A DNA stretch of 64,000 nt from Diphasiastrum complanatum (taxonomy: Eukaryota; Streptophyta; Lycopodiopsida; Lycopodiales; Lycopodiaceae): positions 35,055,645 through 35,119,644 of the forward strand of contig CM055100.1 in NCBI GenBank assembly GCA_029204225.1, written 5' to 3'. The notes under the pieces were generated by a model. It saw nothing but the letters and a program-made list of their open reading frames with translations, had not been told where the DNA came from and ran no database searches. The position numbers and the translations under genes were made by a program. This document shows, in pieces, positions 44,701 to 55,639 of the stretch (within the stretch, counting starts at the first letter, position 1; every line of letters begins with the position of its first letter).

Positions 44701-47700
44701 GCAGCTTGATGATTTTCTGCTACCAAAAGGGGAAGAATTAAGCTTCCTATTGGGCACCCTCCTGCAAGCAATCTGATCACCTAAAGGCTCTGATACCATG
44801 TAGGAAATAGAAGCCTAAGGATCCAAGATCTTAACTATTCAATCACACAAAGCATTCTCAAAAGAAAGAGAGAGATGGCTAGAAACCCTCTTGTAGAAAC
44901 TTGTGGACAGCCAAGGAGAATAGTCAATATTGCTTACAAAAGTGTCACATACAAATGGGATGCACACATATATATAGTCCAAGATGACTATCTAACTTCA
45001 TGACTATTGGCTATCCAACTACTTGACTATTGGCTGTCCAACTACTTGACTATTGACTATCCAACTTTCTATAAGTTACATAGAAAGAATAAGGTACCTC
45101 CAATATGTCAAGTTGGGGTACTTAATGTCACAATTAGGCCTAGTGGACCCATGAGTCCCTACCAAGTTAATTTCATACTAACTTAGCTAACTCTAAGTTT
45201 AGTAGGCCTAATATAATAAATGACCATGGTTACACAACTCTTGACCTTTTGGGTCAAAGTAACCTATGGTAATGAAAGCAAAATTCCATTTACATTCCAA
45301 TAGAGAAGTGATGAAAGTAAGCTGATTCTCGGTGGAAACTGATGTATGCTGACTTACAATCTTATCTACGTTGCTCTATGCTAAGTAACTTGAAATTCCA
45401 ATCAACTAAGCCTTTTGGCCTTTTATGGTTGGGAGACCTTAGGGGTTGTGAGTTAAGGCCGGAGGCCTCATAATGTAAATGAAAATGAAATACGAACTAC
45501 GGTGGGTTCACTGGGTCCATATGGTAATATTTGCTGTATAGTAATGTTGTGGTTGCTTGAGGTCCAAGAGACAGTGCATGTATTGCAGGCAAGTGCAACA
45601 TTCTCAGCTCCTCAAAAGAAAGTCTCCCAAAGTGGTATAGTAAGAAGATGGGATGACTAGAGCCACTAATGAAACTGTGCCTATGCAGATCACGTTTAAG
45701 ATGACTATGAGCTCAGAGCTACTCTTCTAGAAAAAGGTTGAATCTAAGAGCATAGGAAAACCACAAAAAATTTCATTTTTTCAAGTACATGTGAATTTCA
45801 CCTTGCTATTGCACCAAGAACTAAACAATGGATTGGTGATGCTACTGTTGAAGCCGTGATTGTAGAATGGCCATTGGTATACAAGGATAAGGTCATTGTA
45901 GTAGGAAGAAAGGATCACTTGTATAAAACTCGGGGATATCTGCACAAAGAAGGCTAGCGTGAAATGTGGAAATGGGAGGGGGTTTGAATTTATTAAGTGA
46001 CATGAGTGTAGACTTGTGCAACTGGAATAGTAGCAAGCAGCGAGCTTAGCAGTACAGGCTGAATCTTGCAATGCAGACTAGCACCGAAAGCGAACACAAC
46101 TAATGACTTGTTGACTGCCAACAAAAGTCGCATGGCGACACTGCTTACCATATTGTTCTTGATAGTTGAGCTTACTACGTACATAATGGGTTTGAGGCTA
46201 TATTGATTATCTCAAAGAAATCATGCATAAATGTAGTGTTGTATCATCATCGAGAACAAGCAAACCAGGAAAGCGTGTTCGTAACCTTTTGGCAATCGAA
46301 AAGGAGTGAACATGGATGTAGTATTGATGGAGATATTTGAACTGAACTTGAAAAAAGAATAAGTAGCAATCAATACCACTATTAGAAAGAATAGCTTTTC
46401 AGGTAAGCCTAGAGAATGTTGTTGAGCACTTGGGACTGGCCACAGACAAGAACGATATGCAGTCCCCGTACAAATCTCAAAGCCCAGGAACTTAGTAAGG
46501 TGCTGTTCCCTCATGAACTTTGTATCATGATAGAAAACAAACAGACCTGGGTAACCCGTGAAAATGAAACTACTGGAGTGACAGATATACAAAAAAATAG
46601 ACCTGGGTAACCCATGCAAAGGAAATCACTGGAGTGATAGATGAGAACGCTATTCAACATGAATTGGATAAGTTGTTGCATTAAAATGAGCATACTTTCA
46701 CAAATAGTGAACAACTAAAAAAGATGTACATGGTACCTAAAAATATAATTCATAGAAATGGCCTGTCATGCTTGTGAACAGGCGAATGATGTAGCTTTTT
46801 GATTGGGCAAGTTGACTATGTCTATCATCGATATGAAACTTCAGGCAACAAGGTAACCATGGAGTTGTATTTTTGATGTGGCCAATAGAAGTGGGGGAGA
46901 GTATGTTGTAATGTTTATTGGAACCTGTAGTGTCTAGAACGAGCCTCAGTAAGGATTTTAACATGATAGTCACAGTTACATGGGACATAATGCTGGCGAT
47001 AGTAAAGCAAGTTATTTTGTAAGAAAATAGGATGGCACAAGTTGATTTTTCTGAAGCACTTGATGTATGACAAAAAGATGGACAATCTAGGTACAAAAGG
47101 GGTAAAACCAATGCACAAAATGGAGGAAATTGTTAGAAAAGGCATGATAGACAGATGGGCCAAGTGTGGAAATAAAGCATTTGCAACATGGTTAGATTGT
47201 TCGGGCCAGCAATGGATATCAGAGGTATAGCAGAGTATAAGGGAGACCTAGCTTTGTTGTCACAGAGGCAATGTTGTTGTTTGGTACAAGAAATAATGAA
47301 GAGACTGATGATCAATAGCTAAGTCAAAAGATCTATACTGAGTAGATAGTATTACCACTTGAGCACAAAGACAACAATCAACAATATCATATGATGCACT
47401 GGGGTACCTAATTGATGGTAAACATAAGCATTAACATCCTTGTTTTTTCTAAGGACGATACCTCACCTAATGCTACAAGCATCAGTCTCTGCTGTGAAAA
47501 TTAAGTGGATGGCAATTCCTAGAGGTTCTCAACAAGATTCAGGTTCAGAAGTTCATCTTAAGGGAACAGTTCCTGGGCTGAGTTGTTGGATAGGAACAAT
47601 GACTTGTGTGGATGGTTTTCTAGAGCAAGGAACTGGTGAGGTGATGGTTGGTCTAGGCCAATCACCAGTGGGTGCAAATTTGGTTGGATTAAAGGCTAAT

Positions 47701-50694
47701 GTCAGTAGATGAAAAATCTAAGATCTTCTGCACGTATACTCAAAGTAATGCTTCCTATTTGGCAAAAGGCTGTTGTTGTACCATGCATCAGAAAGTGATA
47801 ATGAGGCATTGTGGTGATTAAGATCAAGTACATGCTTTTAAAACAAAGCTCAACCATTTCTTGTGGGGGCAACTCCGATGTGGAAAAGTTACAGAAGGGA
47901 GTGCGGACGCTACCATGAAAGAGCAGAAGATTGAACGACATGGATGACCTGGGCAAGGGATAGCAAGCAACAGCTGTGGTAGCACAAGAGGAAAAGTAGT
48001 CTCAAGGGAATGGAGCATAGGTGGAATAGTTTGAAGGAATATGGCATTTTGCAAACTGTGGCTGAAGACCAATGATATTCTCTCATAAGGGCTCGTGCAG
48101 ACCATTGTTGAATAGCACAAGTAATTATGCTGAAGGATTATCCAGGAAAGCATATGAATACTCCAAAATCCTTGTATGTTCTTGAGAAAGGAAGCTGTCT
48201 AGTGTACATGATGGGACTCAATACATTGATAAATATGTGATAATGGATCAATGAGAGCAGCAAACATACATTTCTTGAATGTGGTTCACTTAAGAATATG
48301 AGAAACCTCACCTGCCTCCATATGATGATCAGAGAAACAACAGTCCACCTTTACAGCCAATGCTCCAGAGTCCAAATCTTCAAATATACTTGTACAATGA
48401 TGCTTATCAGTTTTTGTTTTACCTTTGAAAGTAGGAGGATGTGGAATAGGTATTGCAGTTAAAAAGCAATGTAATAGCTCCTGTAAAGTTGGCTGTGACT
48501 GGGAGAAAGGGATGCATATTTCAAAAAAGGCATATGAGAGAAAGTTCCATGAGGCAGCATACATATATGATTGGATGCATACTCAATGAATGATATAGTA
48601 TTGTGCTTAGATGATGAGTGTTATACAGAGCAACCGAATCTGACGGACCGCAATGCTTTGATGGAGATCTATGGTCTCTGTGCTTTAGGGTCTTACAACC
48701 TGACACATTTATCTCCCATAGTAGTAACACACCTGTAGGTGGGATGTGGGTACTCTGCTCAGATGTTCTAGATTCTCACAATGACGATGAGATAATCTAT
48801 AGACTGCATGCTCACACACTTAATTTGGCCTTTTAATTAATGACTTTGGGCTCCTTATTACACGTAAGGAATAGTTGTATTATAAAAAACTCAGAGCCAT
48901 AATTTACAACATTCACACAACACAATCGTATCTTAGAACTCTTTTAATAATTTCTTAAATATCTATGCCCTTATGAGTGAAAAACTTATACCAAAAGAGT
49001 GAGTAAATGGCATGGCTCTACAGCACCCAAAGCAGAATCAACTATAACAAATGTCAACAATGTATGAACTGTGCTTTCTAGTTAGGTTTCGAGCGAGCTA
49101 AACTGAGGAGATGTAAGTTCTCCTTAATTTTTCCATGAGGAATAAAGGGATTTCGTTTTAATGGTTTCGCTCTGTAGTGCTAGTTGAGTCTACCCTTCAG
49201 AGAGGTGATGGAAACTTAGTATGTTGGTTGTTGTACAAACGTAGGAAAGGTGATTGACCTGCGCATAAGGTTTTTAAGCATTGGATATATGGGTCGGTAG
49301 CCCAGTCCTTTTAGGTTGAGCTACAGTTGGTTGCGCATATCCAGAAAGTACCAGTCATTAGCAAATCTTGCATGAGAATTCTGTATTGGATGTTTCAAGC
49401 TAGGCAAGTCTTTTGAAGGTTGTCCCTGAGCCCCTTAAGCCACATCCTATGTAGGATACATGCTATATTGCTGTCTTCATTTATCTGGACAACGTGATTG
49501 AAGAGGTTAAGTCCATTTTGTGAAATAGAGAGCAAATATCAACATTTGACTTATGGATAGTGCTTGGTACAAGTCACAAATAACAACTAGATGCTAGTTC
49601 TGTAGAAATGGGTCATTTGCACTTTATTGGGCTAATGAACACTTTTCATGAGATAATGGAATGTACCTTTTGTGCATATGAACTACACATGTCACACGGT
49701 TGAAGTACCTAAATTTGGCATCTACTTTTTGATTTCTTGTTTTGTTTGGTGGTGCTTAGCATGCGGAAATTCCTTCAAATAGCTCTTGGCAGATTGGTTG
49801 GTACGATTGATCTTGTTTCCGCTTTTTGCAGTGTCCCAACGGCCATACACTCTGTTCAACTTGCAAGCTTAGAGTACACAATCGTTGTCCCACTTGCAGA
49901 TATGAACTTGGAAATATCAGATGCTTGGCTTTAGAGAAAGTTGCAGAGTCCCTGGAGCTTCCCTGCAGATACCAGAATCTTGGTTGTCCTGATATTTTTC
50001 CTTACTACAGTAAATTGGAGCATGAAGCTCAATGCGTTTTCAGGCCTTATAACTGCCCTTATGCTGGTTCGGAATGCTCAGCAACTGGTGATATAGCCAC
50101 TTTGGTGGCTCATTTAAGAGATGATCACAAAGTTGACATGCATAATGGTTGCACTTTCAACCATCGTTACGTTAAGTCCAATCCGCAAGAGGTTGAAAAT
50201 GCAACATGGATGTTAACAGTAAGTTCCTCTTGTTCATAGCCTTGACCAGCTGTTGCCCAAAACCCCTTTTGCATCACGGATCCAGATTGAATTTTTATAT
50301 TTTGCGTAACTGCATTAACTGCTATGTGTAATAGCTTTGTTGATTGTTAGTAATGGTTGTTTCTGGGTCACAGGTTTTTAACTGTTTTGGACAGCATTTC
50401 TGCCTTCATTTTGAAGCATTTCAACTTGGCATGGCCCCAGTCTATATGGCATTTCTAAGGTTCATGGGCGATGATAATGAAGCAAAGAACTTTAGCTATA
50501 GCCTGGAAGTTGGAGCCAATGGCCGTAAGTTGGTTTGGCAAGGTGTTCCAAGAAGTATACGCGACAGTCATAAGAAGGTAAGGGATAGCCATGACGGGCT
50601 CATTATCCAAAGAAACATGGCTCTTTTTTTCTCCGGTGGTGATCGAAAAGAACTGAAGCTGAGAGTTACGGGACGTATATGGAAAGAACAATGA
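35565..50694 (+). CDS. SINA/SINAT-type RING E3 ubiquitin-protein ligase, three coding exons
   Basis: Coding exons 35565-35774, 49832-50218 and 50374-50694 give 305 residues, the normal size for plant SINA-like ligases; all junctions are in phase 0. Residues 57-93 form the C3HC4 RING: CPVC, then CPNGHTLCSTC and CPTCR. It binds the E2. Residues about 115-169 are the SIAH-type zinc finger (CRYQNLGC, H134, C138, C145, C152, H164, H169). The last about 120 residues are the TRAF-like substrate-binding and dimerisation domain (ATWMLTVFNCFGQ, FLRFMGDDNEAKN, VPRSIRDSH, RKELKLRVTGRIWKEQ). The start at 35565 is chosen because MAPGSP matches usual N-termini; an upstream in-frame ATG exists at 35496. SINATs act in the cytosol and nucleus, ubiquitinating targets in hormone, stress and autophagy pathways. 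No damage is visible, so the gene is probably active. Confidence 0.95.
35830..37490. other. Intron segment, no gene recognised
   Basis: Unique-looking AT-rich sequence. Short frames such as 36602-36805 and 37241-37432 carry no known motif. Confidence 0.5.
37500..38170 (-). pseudogene. Gypsy gag remnant in SINAT intron 1
   Basis: The minus strand reads YFQVFQFMEDLSESLRPFV and HSLQGAIQMALYYEDGRRASE, the C-terminal part of a Ty3/Gypsy retrotrans_gag domain (family form: F..GL...IR..V......L..AI..A...E). It is followed by a Gly/Lys-rich tail (GKGVSTTKGKGW), in shifted frames. No pol follows, so the fragment is isolated. It is antisense to the host gene. Confidence 0.65.
38171..39180. other. Intron segment, no gene recognised
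   Basis: A Cys/Pro-rich minus-strand frame (38333-38590) has no recognised motif. ACCCCCATCGCACCTCTG-like text occurs twice near 38400 and 38460, a short direct repeat. Confidence 0.4.
39190..39258 (+). pseudogene. Copia reverse transcriptase scrap
   Basis: FKLKLKPDGSISTWKARLV is the conserved KWVFK.K...DG...KARLV segment of Copia reverse transcriptase. It is closest to the Copia C copy at 13128-13185. Only about 22 codons remain before similarity stops. Confidence 0.75.
39259..40676. other. Intron segment, no gene recognised
   Basis: No coding motif. TCTTGAAAACAA.A.TG.AGATGCA.CAA occurs twice (40168 and 40232), a 60-bp-scale duplication. Confidence 0.45.
40682..41175 (-). repeat. Copia E 3' LTR
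   Basis: It starts TGTAGGAAATAGAAGCC and ends CATTCCAACA on the plus strand. It is followed by CCCTCCTTAAATGG, which on the minus strand is the polypurine tract AAGGAGGG directly before the LTR. Confidence 0.93.
41176..42165 (-). pseudogene. Copia E residual pol 3' part with duplicated module
   Basis: Frames at 42244-41498 and 41441-41163 each contain a similar block: FYEGKTCAST..., PIFCEQARGVKCWEDAMQEEYNSL and YYERKARASL..., PILCEQVIDGKVREDVMPKEF. The first continues into the Copia pre-RT motif (MKNHTWVLVDLPHG) and then skips straight to IIISQQRYIEQMLKQSSFF, a motif near the end of reverse transcriptase. The central YVDD region is missing. This duplicated module inside one element is unusual. 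Confidence 0.75.
42169..44256 (-). pseudogene. Copia E gag, protease and start of integrase
   Basis: A 695-codon open frame starting at 44256. It carries gag (LDDTNYSLWCYMIKNLLIAKGLW, SAWETLAKMFQVKNPAK, NSLPNSYLPF), protease (WVIDSGATRNMTYHKEVF, YVPKIKKNLISVSTI), GAG-pre-integrase (ELWHARFGHLNFASLKML, C..C) and first integrase motif (LVHSDVCGPLRT, FVTFIDDLSRFTWIY). The zinc knuckle CHYCKKFGHHIKEC exists only in another frame (43380-43440), so two compensating frameshifts lie around it, yet the frame stays open. Near 42290-42390 a 30-bp unit coding KVQVR.TL is present in tandem, after which integrase ends prematurely. Confidence 0.9.
42290..42385 (-). repeat. Tandem 30-bp units at the integrase breakpoint of Copia E
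   Basis: CCGAACTTGGACCTTGTTGTT-like units occur three to four times in a row with small changes (TGTCCAA.GT, GTTCAATG). They sit exactly where the integrase core is cut off, and may mark the deletion junction or replication slippage. Confidence 0.8.
44787..44798 (-). other. Copia E primer-binding site
   Basis: GGCTCTGATACCA on the plus strand is the complement of TGGTATCAGAGCC. It adjoins the LTR at 44799. Confidence 0.92.
44799..45302 (-). repeat. Copia E 5' LTR
   Basis: It shares start TGTAGGAAATAG and nearly all of its sequence with 40682-41175, including a CTATTGGCTATCCAACTACTTG tandem motif (with one more unit here) and the end CATTCCAATA (the other copy ends CAACA). Confidence 0.93.
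45308..49700. other. Distal intron 1 sequence, unrecognised
   Basis: About 4.4 kb without a supported gene. A unit with GACCTGGGTAACCC.TG.AAA.GAAA..ACTGGAGTGA is duplicated at about 46545 and 46601. Several open frames on the minus strand (45781-48730) are rich in Cys, His, Ser and Leu but match nothing I recognise. Long-decayed retroelement sequence is likely. Confidence 0.45.
49832..50218 (+). CDS. SINAT exon 2
   Basis: 129 codons complete the RING (C71, H75, C78, C81, C89, C92), add the SIAH-type zinc finger and begin the substrate-binding domain, ending ENATWMLT. Donor ACA|GTAAGT is strong. Confidence 0.95.
50219..50373 (+). other. SINAT intron 2 (155 bp)
   Basis: GTAAGT donor and GGTCACAG acceptor, phase 0. 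A short intron at this position, before VFNCFGQ, is usual in plant SINA genes. Confidence 0.92.
50374..50694 (+). CDS. SINAT exon 3
   Basis: 106 codons plus TGA complete the TRAF-like domain, from VFNCFGQHFCLHFEAF to RVTGRIWKEQ, the usual C-terminus of the plant family. Confidence 0.95.
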   Translation, partial: VFNCFGQHFCLHFEAFQLGMAPVYMAFLRFMGDDNEAKNFSYSLEVGANGRKLVWQGVPRSIRDSHKKVRDSHDGLIIQRNMALFFSGGDRKELKLRVTGRIWKEQ

Positions 50695-51800
50695 ATGCTT
50701 GTGGCTGAAGTCGGTGTTTAGCCGAGTGGGTTTTCTTTCAGTTTGGTTACATTCTACTGTTATCCACTCTTCAGCAATGTTCTCGACTGTTTGTCAGCCC
50801 GTGATTCATACATCATCCATAGTCATGGATTACTTACTATTATGCAATAGTTCCATTCTTTATGAAATCCTCAGACAAAGAGGAACGGTTGTGATATCTG
50901 TGATATTATCTTACGATCCTGAAGGTAACTGTGTTGCAAGAGTTTCATGGATCAACAGAAATATGCTTTTCTTAAGATCTTGACGTCTGGCACGTATCAA
51001 TAGGATCTATTTTGCACTTTTGTTTTTTTTCCTTCTCTTGTGTATGTCCTCATTGATTCAGTGGATTGGAGCTTCTGACCTCATGCAGAGGAAAGGTAGT
51101 CCTAGGAACGCTTTCACGTTTCTTGACATTCTCCTTGTAAAACGTTGTCAGTGTCACAAAATATCTGTATTCTAAGACATTGCAACTTGCATGGAGCATA
51201 CTTGTCTGTTGAAAGTCTGTTCATTTCCACATACTCATGTTAGTTGCTAGATTCTTTTGCTACTTTGTTCTTACTGTCTATGATCTTCCATTCTGTTGTG
51301 GAGAAATTAAATTGAGAACATTGTTAGATTGTTTTATGATGAAAGATGGGATTCTTTTTCTTTTCTGTTTTGGCATTGGAACTTGAATGGATGAGAATTT
51401 TTTTATGTACCTCTTTTTTCTTGATATAATGAACGTGAGAAGACTGTTCAGAAAATGGGAGGTCCTGGTAACCTAGAAACCAGGAAAGAGTGTTGCGTCT
51501 TCTTTGCCTACAGTTCCACGGGGTTTTATGCTGGTCCCAAAGTCCAGCCCTACCAGCCCAGCCTGGCCTTTCACTGGAATTACTTCTGGAACTGGTGGTT
51601 GTATCTTGTACAAGTCCTTTTGTTTCTATGAGACTCTGGTGGAGCGTTTATGTCAATGTGATAATTGTTTGCATTTGTGGATGACCTTCTGCAAATTTTT
51701 AGAATCTGAGTACCTTAGCTACGATCTGAAAGTTTTGCTTGTTCAGGTCTTTGAGGAAAGCAAGTTTGGCCTTAATTCAGAACCTGCTTGAATCGAAATG
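50695..51800 (+). other. SINAT 3' untranslated region and downstream sequence
   Basis: T-rich sequence without coding motifs follows the stop. The polyadenylation site cannot be fixed. The frames at 50699-50983 and 51504-51791 lack known domains. Confidence 0.45.
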
Positions 51801-53880
51801 ACTTGACATTGTCAAGTACTTATTTTAGATCATTTGGGTTTCTTCGTAATTATCTATATGCTATAATTTTGCTTGTCTTATTTGATATTTGAAATGTGGT
51901 TTTGATGCTTTCAGATACCTAGATTCGAGAGACCTTCAAATCAAGGAATGGTTGATACAGAATCCTGATGTTTGATGGTCACAATTTCAGTCAAATTGTG
52001 ACATCTGAATGAATACAATAAGTGATCAGAATGGTCTTTGTGGGGGATGCAATCCTTCAATTTGTTTACGGGATGTTCTTGAGATTTTGGGTCCTCTGGA
52101 CAGTTTCTGTACATGAAAGGGTAATGATTAAAAGGCCTACTAGATAGTCATTTGGGATCAAGTATTTTTAGAAGTAATAAAATTTTCAGATCAAGACAGG
52201 TTCTCTTAAATAATAAAAGATGAGTAGATTGATTCATGCTGCTTGACTCTCTCCCAAATGTTTGATTTGTAGTCCGGTATCCTGTTGTGGATTTCGCAAA
52301 ACAACAGTACACAAAATCTAGATAGACATATGTACGGCCTTAAGTGTTTTACAGAAATTCAGCCATTGTCAATAAAGCATGCTTTGTTATGACGTGGAAG
52401 CCCCTGAAAAATCTCAGCATCTCGTGCCCTAGTGGGCCTTGTCATGCAACATACAAACAATATATTCTCATGGAGTCAAATGTGGAAATAGTCTAAGAGT
52501 TTAGAACATGCTACTAATTGCCTACATGTGGGGCAGAGGCCCCTTGCAAATGGTCACATTGCTGAGTTACCTTTTCTTATTATTCTCTGAATAAATTGTC
52601 AACGTGATGTGTATTTGTATGATTTCATTACACATAAGTGATTGAATTTGCTAGCCATCCATCCAACATTCAAAATTCATGAGAGTTTAAGCTGTTTGAA
52701 TATGACAAGATGCCAGAAATTCCCTCGAGGATTTTATAGAGTCACTACCAATGCGATTTGCAACACACGAATGGATGTGTCACGAATGTACACATAAAAT
52801 ATTATATCTAGACCTAGACCATGAAACACCAATCGATATTCCATCAAAAAGAAGAAATTTATTCGAGTGGAGAGCTAAATTCAATGGTTTACTTGGAATA
52901 ATCTATGCAATATTGTTTGCTAAAGGATATCTTATGGAAGCTATTGAGGAGTATTGATTGTTAAACTTGAGGGGTATTGGTCAGGGAAATTAACTGTGCA
53001 ACATATGGACCTTTAGGATTCAGAGGCTACATATGAATATTTCTTTTAGTTTTTATGACAGCTAGATTGCTAGGTGTGTTTATTGAAAATGCATGGAAGT
53101 TTAGTCTAGTTGTTGATGCTCCCTCTATTTGTGGTGAAGAGATTCTATGGCTTACAAGATTGATTGGCACTGATGGTACAATTTGAGTTGGCTATCGGTC
53201 TAATGAGGTCTCGTGGTCTAAGACCAAAGTAAAGGTTTACCAAATCACACTTTGAAATGGGGTCAGATTTTATATTCTTTTTTAAATTTGGAAGGTAAGA
53301 AATGAAGATTCATAAGAAACTTAAACTAGCGTATGTCCATAAGTAAAAACTTTGATAACTTTGTTTGCTACTAGACTTCAAAAACATTATATCTTACAAC
53401 ATTGTGGGACTATTTGTGGTGCAAGGCTTATCATCAACCCATTTCAATCTAATTTTGTGTTATAATTTTGTGCTTGCTGCAAGATCCAGTCGTCAAAACT
53501 GTGAAAATCCTCAAGATAATGGCTGATACTAATGCTATCAATGTTTTCACGATTGAATGTGCAAATAGTTGACAATGAGGACATGAGTATTTCCTTATAA
53601 TCACCATAGATCACAACGTTGGTCCAAGGATATAATATCCAATTCATGCATTAATGAAAATTGTCTAAAATACAAGATTGTAGATGTTTTACAATAATTG
53701 ATGACAATAGTTTGAGAAAAAGAAGACTTTATTGTCGAAAAAATTGAACAATGGCCTTTGGAGGTTTAAGGATAAGCTCTTGGAAATTGGCAATAACAAT
53801 ACTCCTCCCATATTTGAGACATAGCTCATATTATTTTGATTTCATTGACGTCCTCTAAAAGTACACGCACTTGTCTCTTG
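51801..53880. other. No gene recognised
   Basis: AT-rich sequence. The frame at 52751-52957 (68 codons) has no recognisable domain. Confidence 0.45.
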
Positions 53881-54155
53881 AACGATCATCCACAAGAAAC
53901 AACAAAATACAAGAAGAGATGCAAGATTGTGTTGGAAGGAAGGGAAGAGGAAGAGTCAATAAGTCAAAGTCCATAGACGAACAATCGAGCGCAACAGAAT
54001 GATCTTGCTTCCTTATGCATGACTACGCGATAAATCAAACATAGCTATCATGACAATCGTCACGTTTGATCTTCTAGCAACTAACTTTGAAATCAGTAGT
54101 ACTAAATTGATTTCGTAGCCAAACAGTTACAAAGTGACTTGATGTACATTCTAAA
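53881..54155 (+). other. Region upstream of Gypsy H gag; similar to CACTA interior
   Basis: CATGCATGACTAC, CTAACTTTGAAATCA and GTAGCCAAACA are shared with about 6770-6910. No LTR boundary or primer site could be fixed. Confidence 0.35.
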
Positions 54156-54608
54156 ATGAATTGTCCTAATTTACAAACCAACTATGTAGATGAAGAATTA
54201 TTCCTATGTCCAGTTGATAACCATGAGGAGGTAGCCTATACCGCTACTCCTTCTAATCGAAAGAATTTTACATCTAAAGCACGCAATAGTCAACAATATA
54301 CTATTCTGCGTAGAGGAGGGACAAGAGATTCCACTCCACCACCTAGAGTAAAGGGTTCGTGCTACAATTGTAGAGCCCCTAGTCACTATTCGCTTGACTG
54401 TCCCGAACCTAGGAGGTCACTAGGATATGTGCCACTTTGTGCTAATTGCAAAGGCGAAGGACATGTCACTGCCGAATGTCCTCAACCACAACAACCATGG
54501 TCCAAAGTGTGGTTTGTTAATACGCCTAGAGAAGATGAGCCACGGGTTAGTCCAAAGGATAGAAGTAGAGTCCGAGACCATAGAAAATCAAGACCAAGAT
54601 TGGCCTGA
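54156..54608 (+). pseudogene. Gypsy H gag C-terminal part, two zinc knuckles
   Basis: CYNCRAPSHYSLDCPEP (about 54360) and CANCKGEGHVTAECPQP (about 54440) are two CCHC zinc knuckles. The frame lacks the main gag body upstream. It runs in overlap with the next frame (54427-55308), which continues as a Lys-rich linker. Confidence 0.85.
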
Positions 54609-54609
54609 A

Positions 54610-55100
54610 TTAGATTTAGATCTAAATAAAGTCACAACTAGGGGTAGGAAGAATATGCCAACTCTAGATAAAAAGAAAACTAAGAAGGATAAAAATGCGA
54701 ATACTACGAAAAGCGCAAAAAATGCGACAACCAAATCGCAACCTGCAGAGCAATCCGCAAAAATTTCTAAAGACTCGGACTTTAATATATCTAATAAAAA
54801 ATACTATGAACCAGATATTAGTTTAGAGGCTAAGAAACTCCTAGACGAACAAACGATAAAAGTTAAAAAAGTAACGTTCTCATATCCAATAATAAGTAAT
54901 GAGATACCTAGAGATCCATCCCCACCTAGACATCGTTCATATGATATAGTGGAAGATTTTGCCTCTAGAATGCCCAATATAACTTTCAAACAATTATTAG
55001 AGGATAATCGATACTACAAGAAAGAGATTAAACAATTCTTACAAAGGAAAAAAAAAAAAGGGAAAGCTAAGTTGCCATTAGTCGACGTAGGACTGATAAA
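54610..55100 (+). pseudogene. Gypsy H basic linker between gag and protease
   Basis: A charged stretch with KKKTKKDKNANTTKSAKNAT, an ordered part RSYDIVEDFASRMPNITFKQLLEDNRYYKKEIKQF and a K-rich run. No catalytic motif. It links gag to the first protease. Confidence 0.6.
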
Positions 55101-55104
55101 CCAT

Positions 55105-55470
55105 GGTGACAAAGGCCCACCTGAAATCCATATACTAATCAATGGCTGCATCTTAGATAGTGTACCCATAGATTCCGAATCCAATGTAAATATAATGACT
55201 AAAGTGACAACATATGAGTTAGGCATTCATCATAGAATAGCGCCTACACTTAGACATTTGAGATTAGCAGATGCAACTAGGAGAACTCCAATAGGGGAGT
55301 TGTCTTAGGTCACAGTTTACATTGGTGACCATAAGTTTTTGGTGGACTTCATTATATTAAAGACCACTAGGGAATCATCTTACAAAGTCTTATTAGGGAG
55401 ACCATGGCTATATCAAGCCGATGTTATTACCCACTGGAGGAAGAAGGAGATTACCTTTCGAGACCAGATG
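55105..55470 (+). pseudogene. Gypsy H retropepsin copy 1 (altered active site)
   Basis: The block reads IHILINGCILDSVPIDSESNVNIMT, LRLADATRRTPIGELS, stop TAG, then VTVYIGDHKFLVDFIIL, YKVLLGRPWLYQADVITHW. This is the Gypsy aspartic protease fold from the active-site loop to the flap and the LLGRPWL motif. The active site has D-S-E-S (Asp at 55171) in place of D-S-G-S. The in-frame TAG at 55306 replaces a glutamine-type codon. Confidence 0.85.
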
Positions 55471-55639
55471 GCGACATCAGAAGGAAAGAGTCATAAACGA
55501 ATGACCGTATCCTGGGAGAAGTATAAATATGAAGGCGAGACGCCTACATTTTTCTCAAGTTATACTTCAGATGATAAAGGAGTTCATTCTGTAAGGACTG
55601 AGGAATGGGAGTGGAGCTGTTACATTATCCATACCTGCA

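Larger units (their letters stand above)
40682..45302 (-). mobile_element. Copia E, internally deleted LTR retrotransposon in SINAT intron 1
   Basis: Two near-identical LTRs of about 0.5 kb (40682-41175 and 44799-45302), a primer-binding site at 44787-44798 and a purine tract next to the left LTR frame a 3.6-kb internal region on the minus strand. Flanks show GAGCA (40677-40681) and GAGAA (45303-45307), an imperfect 5-bp target duplication. The internal part keeps gag, protease and the start of integrase, then jumps to short reverse transcriptase pieces, so most of integrase and reverse transcriptase are deleted. It lies antisense to the SINAT gene. Confidence 0.93.
35775..49831 (+). other. 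SINAT intron 1 (14,057 bp)
   Basis: Bounded by GT (35775) and a good acceptor (TTTTTGCAG, ending 49831). It separates the first from the second zinc-coordinating pair of the RING. It contains a gypsy gag remnant, a small Copia fragment and a nearly complete but deleted Copia element (E), all decayed. The acquisition of transposons accounts for at least 5 kb; the rest is unrecognised. Confidence 0.9.

Noticed and set aside
45781-48730. Many minus-strand Cys/His/Leu-rich open frames in intron 1
   Set aside because: No motif of any known family; no consistent frame; located in a decayed intron.
51504-51791. 95-codon open frame downstream of the SINAT gene
   Set aside because: No known domain and not conserved with anything I recognise; within probable 3' flanking sequence.
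52751-52957. 68-codon open frame
   Set aside because: Too short and without motif; I could not support it as a gene.
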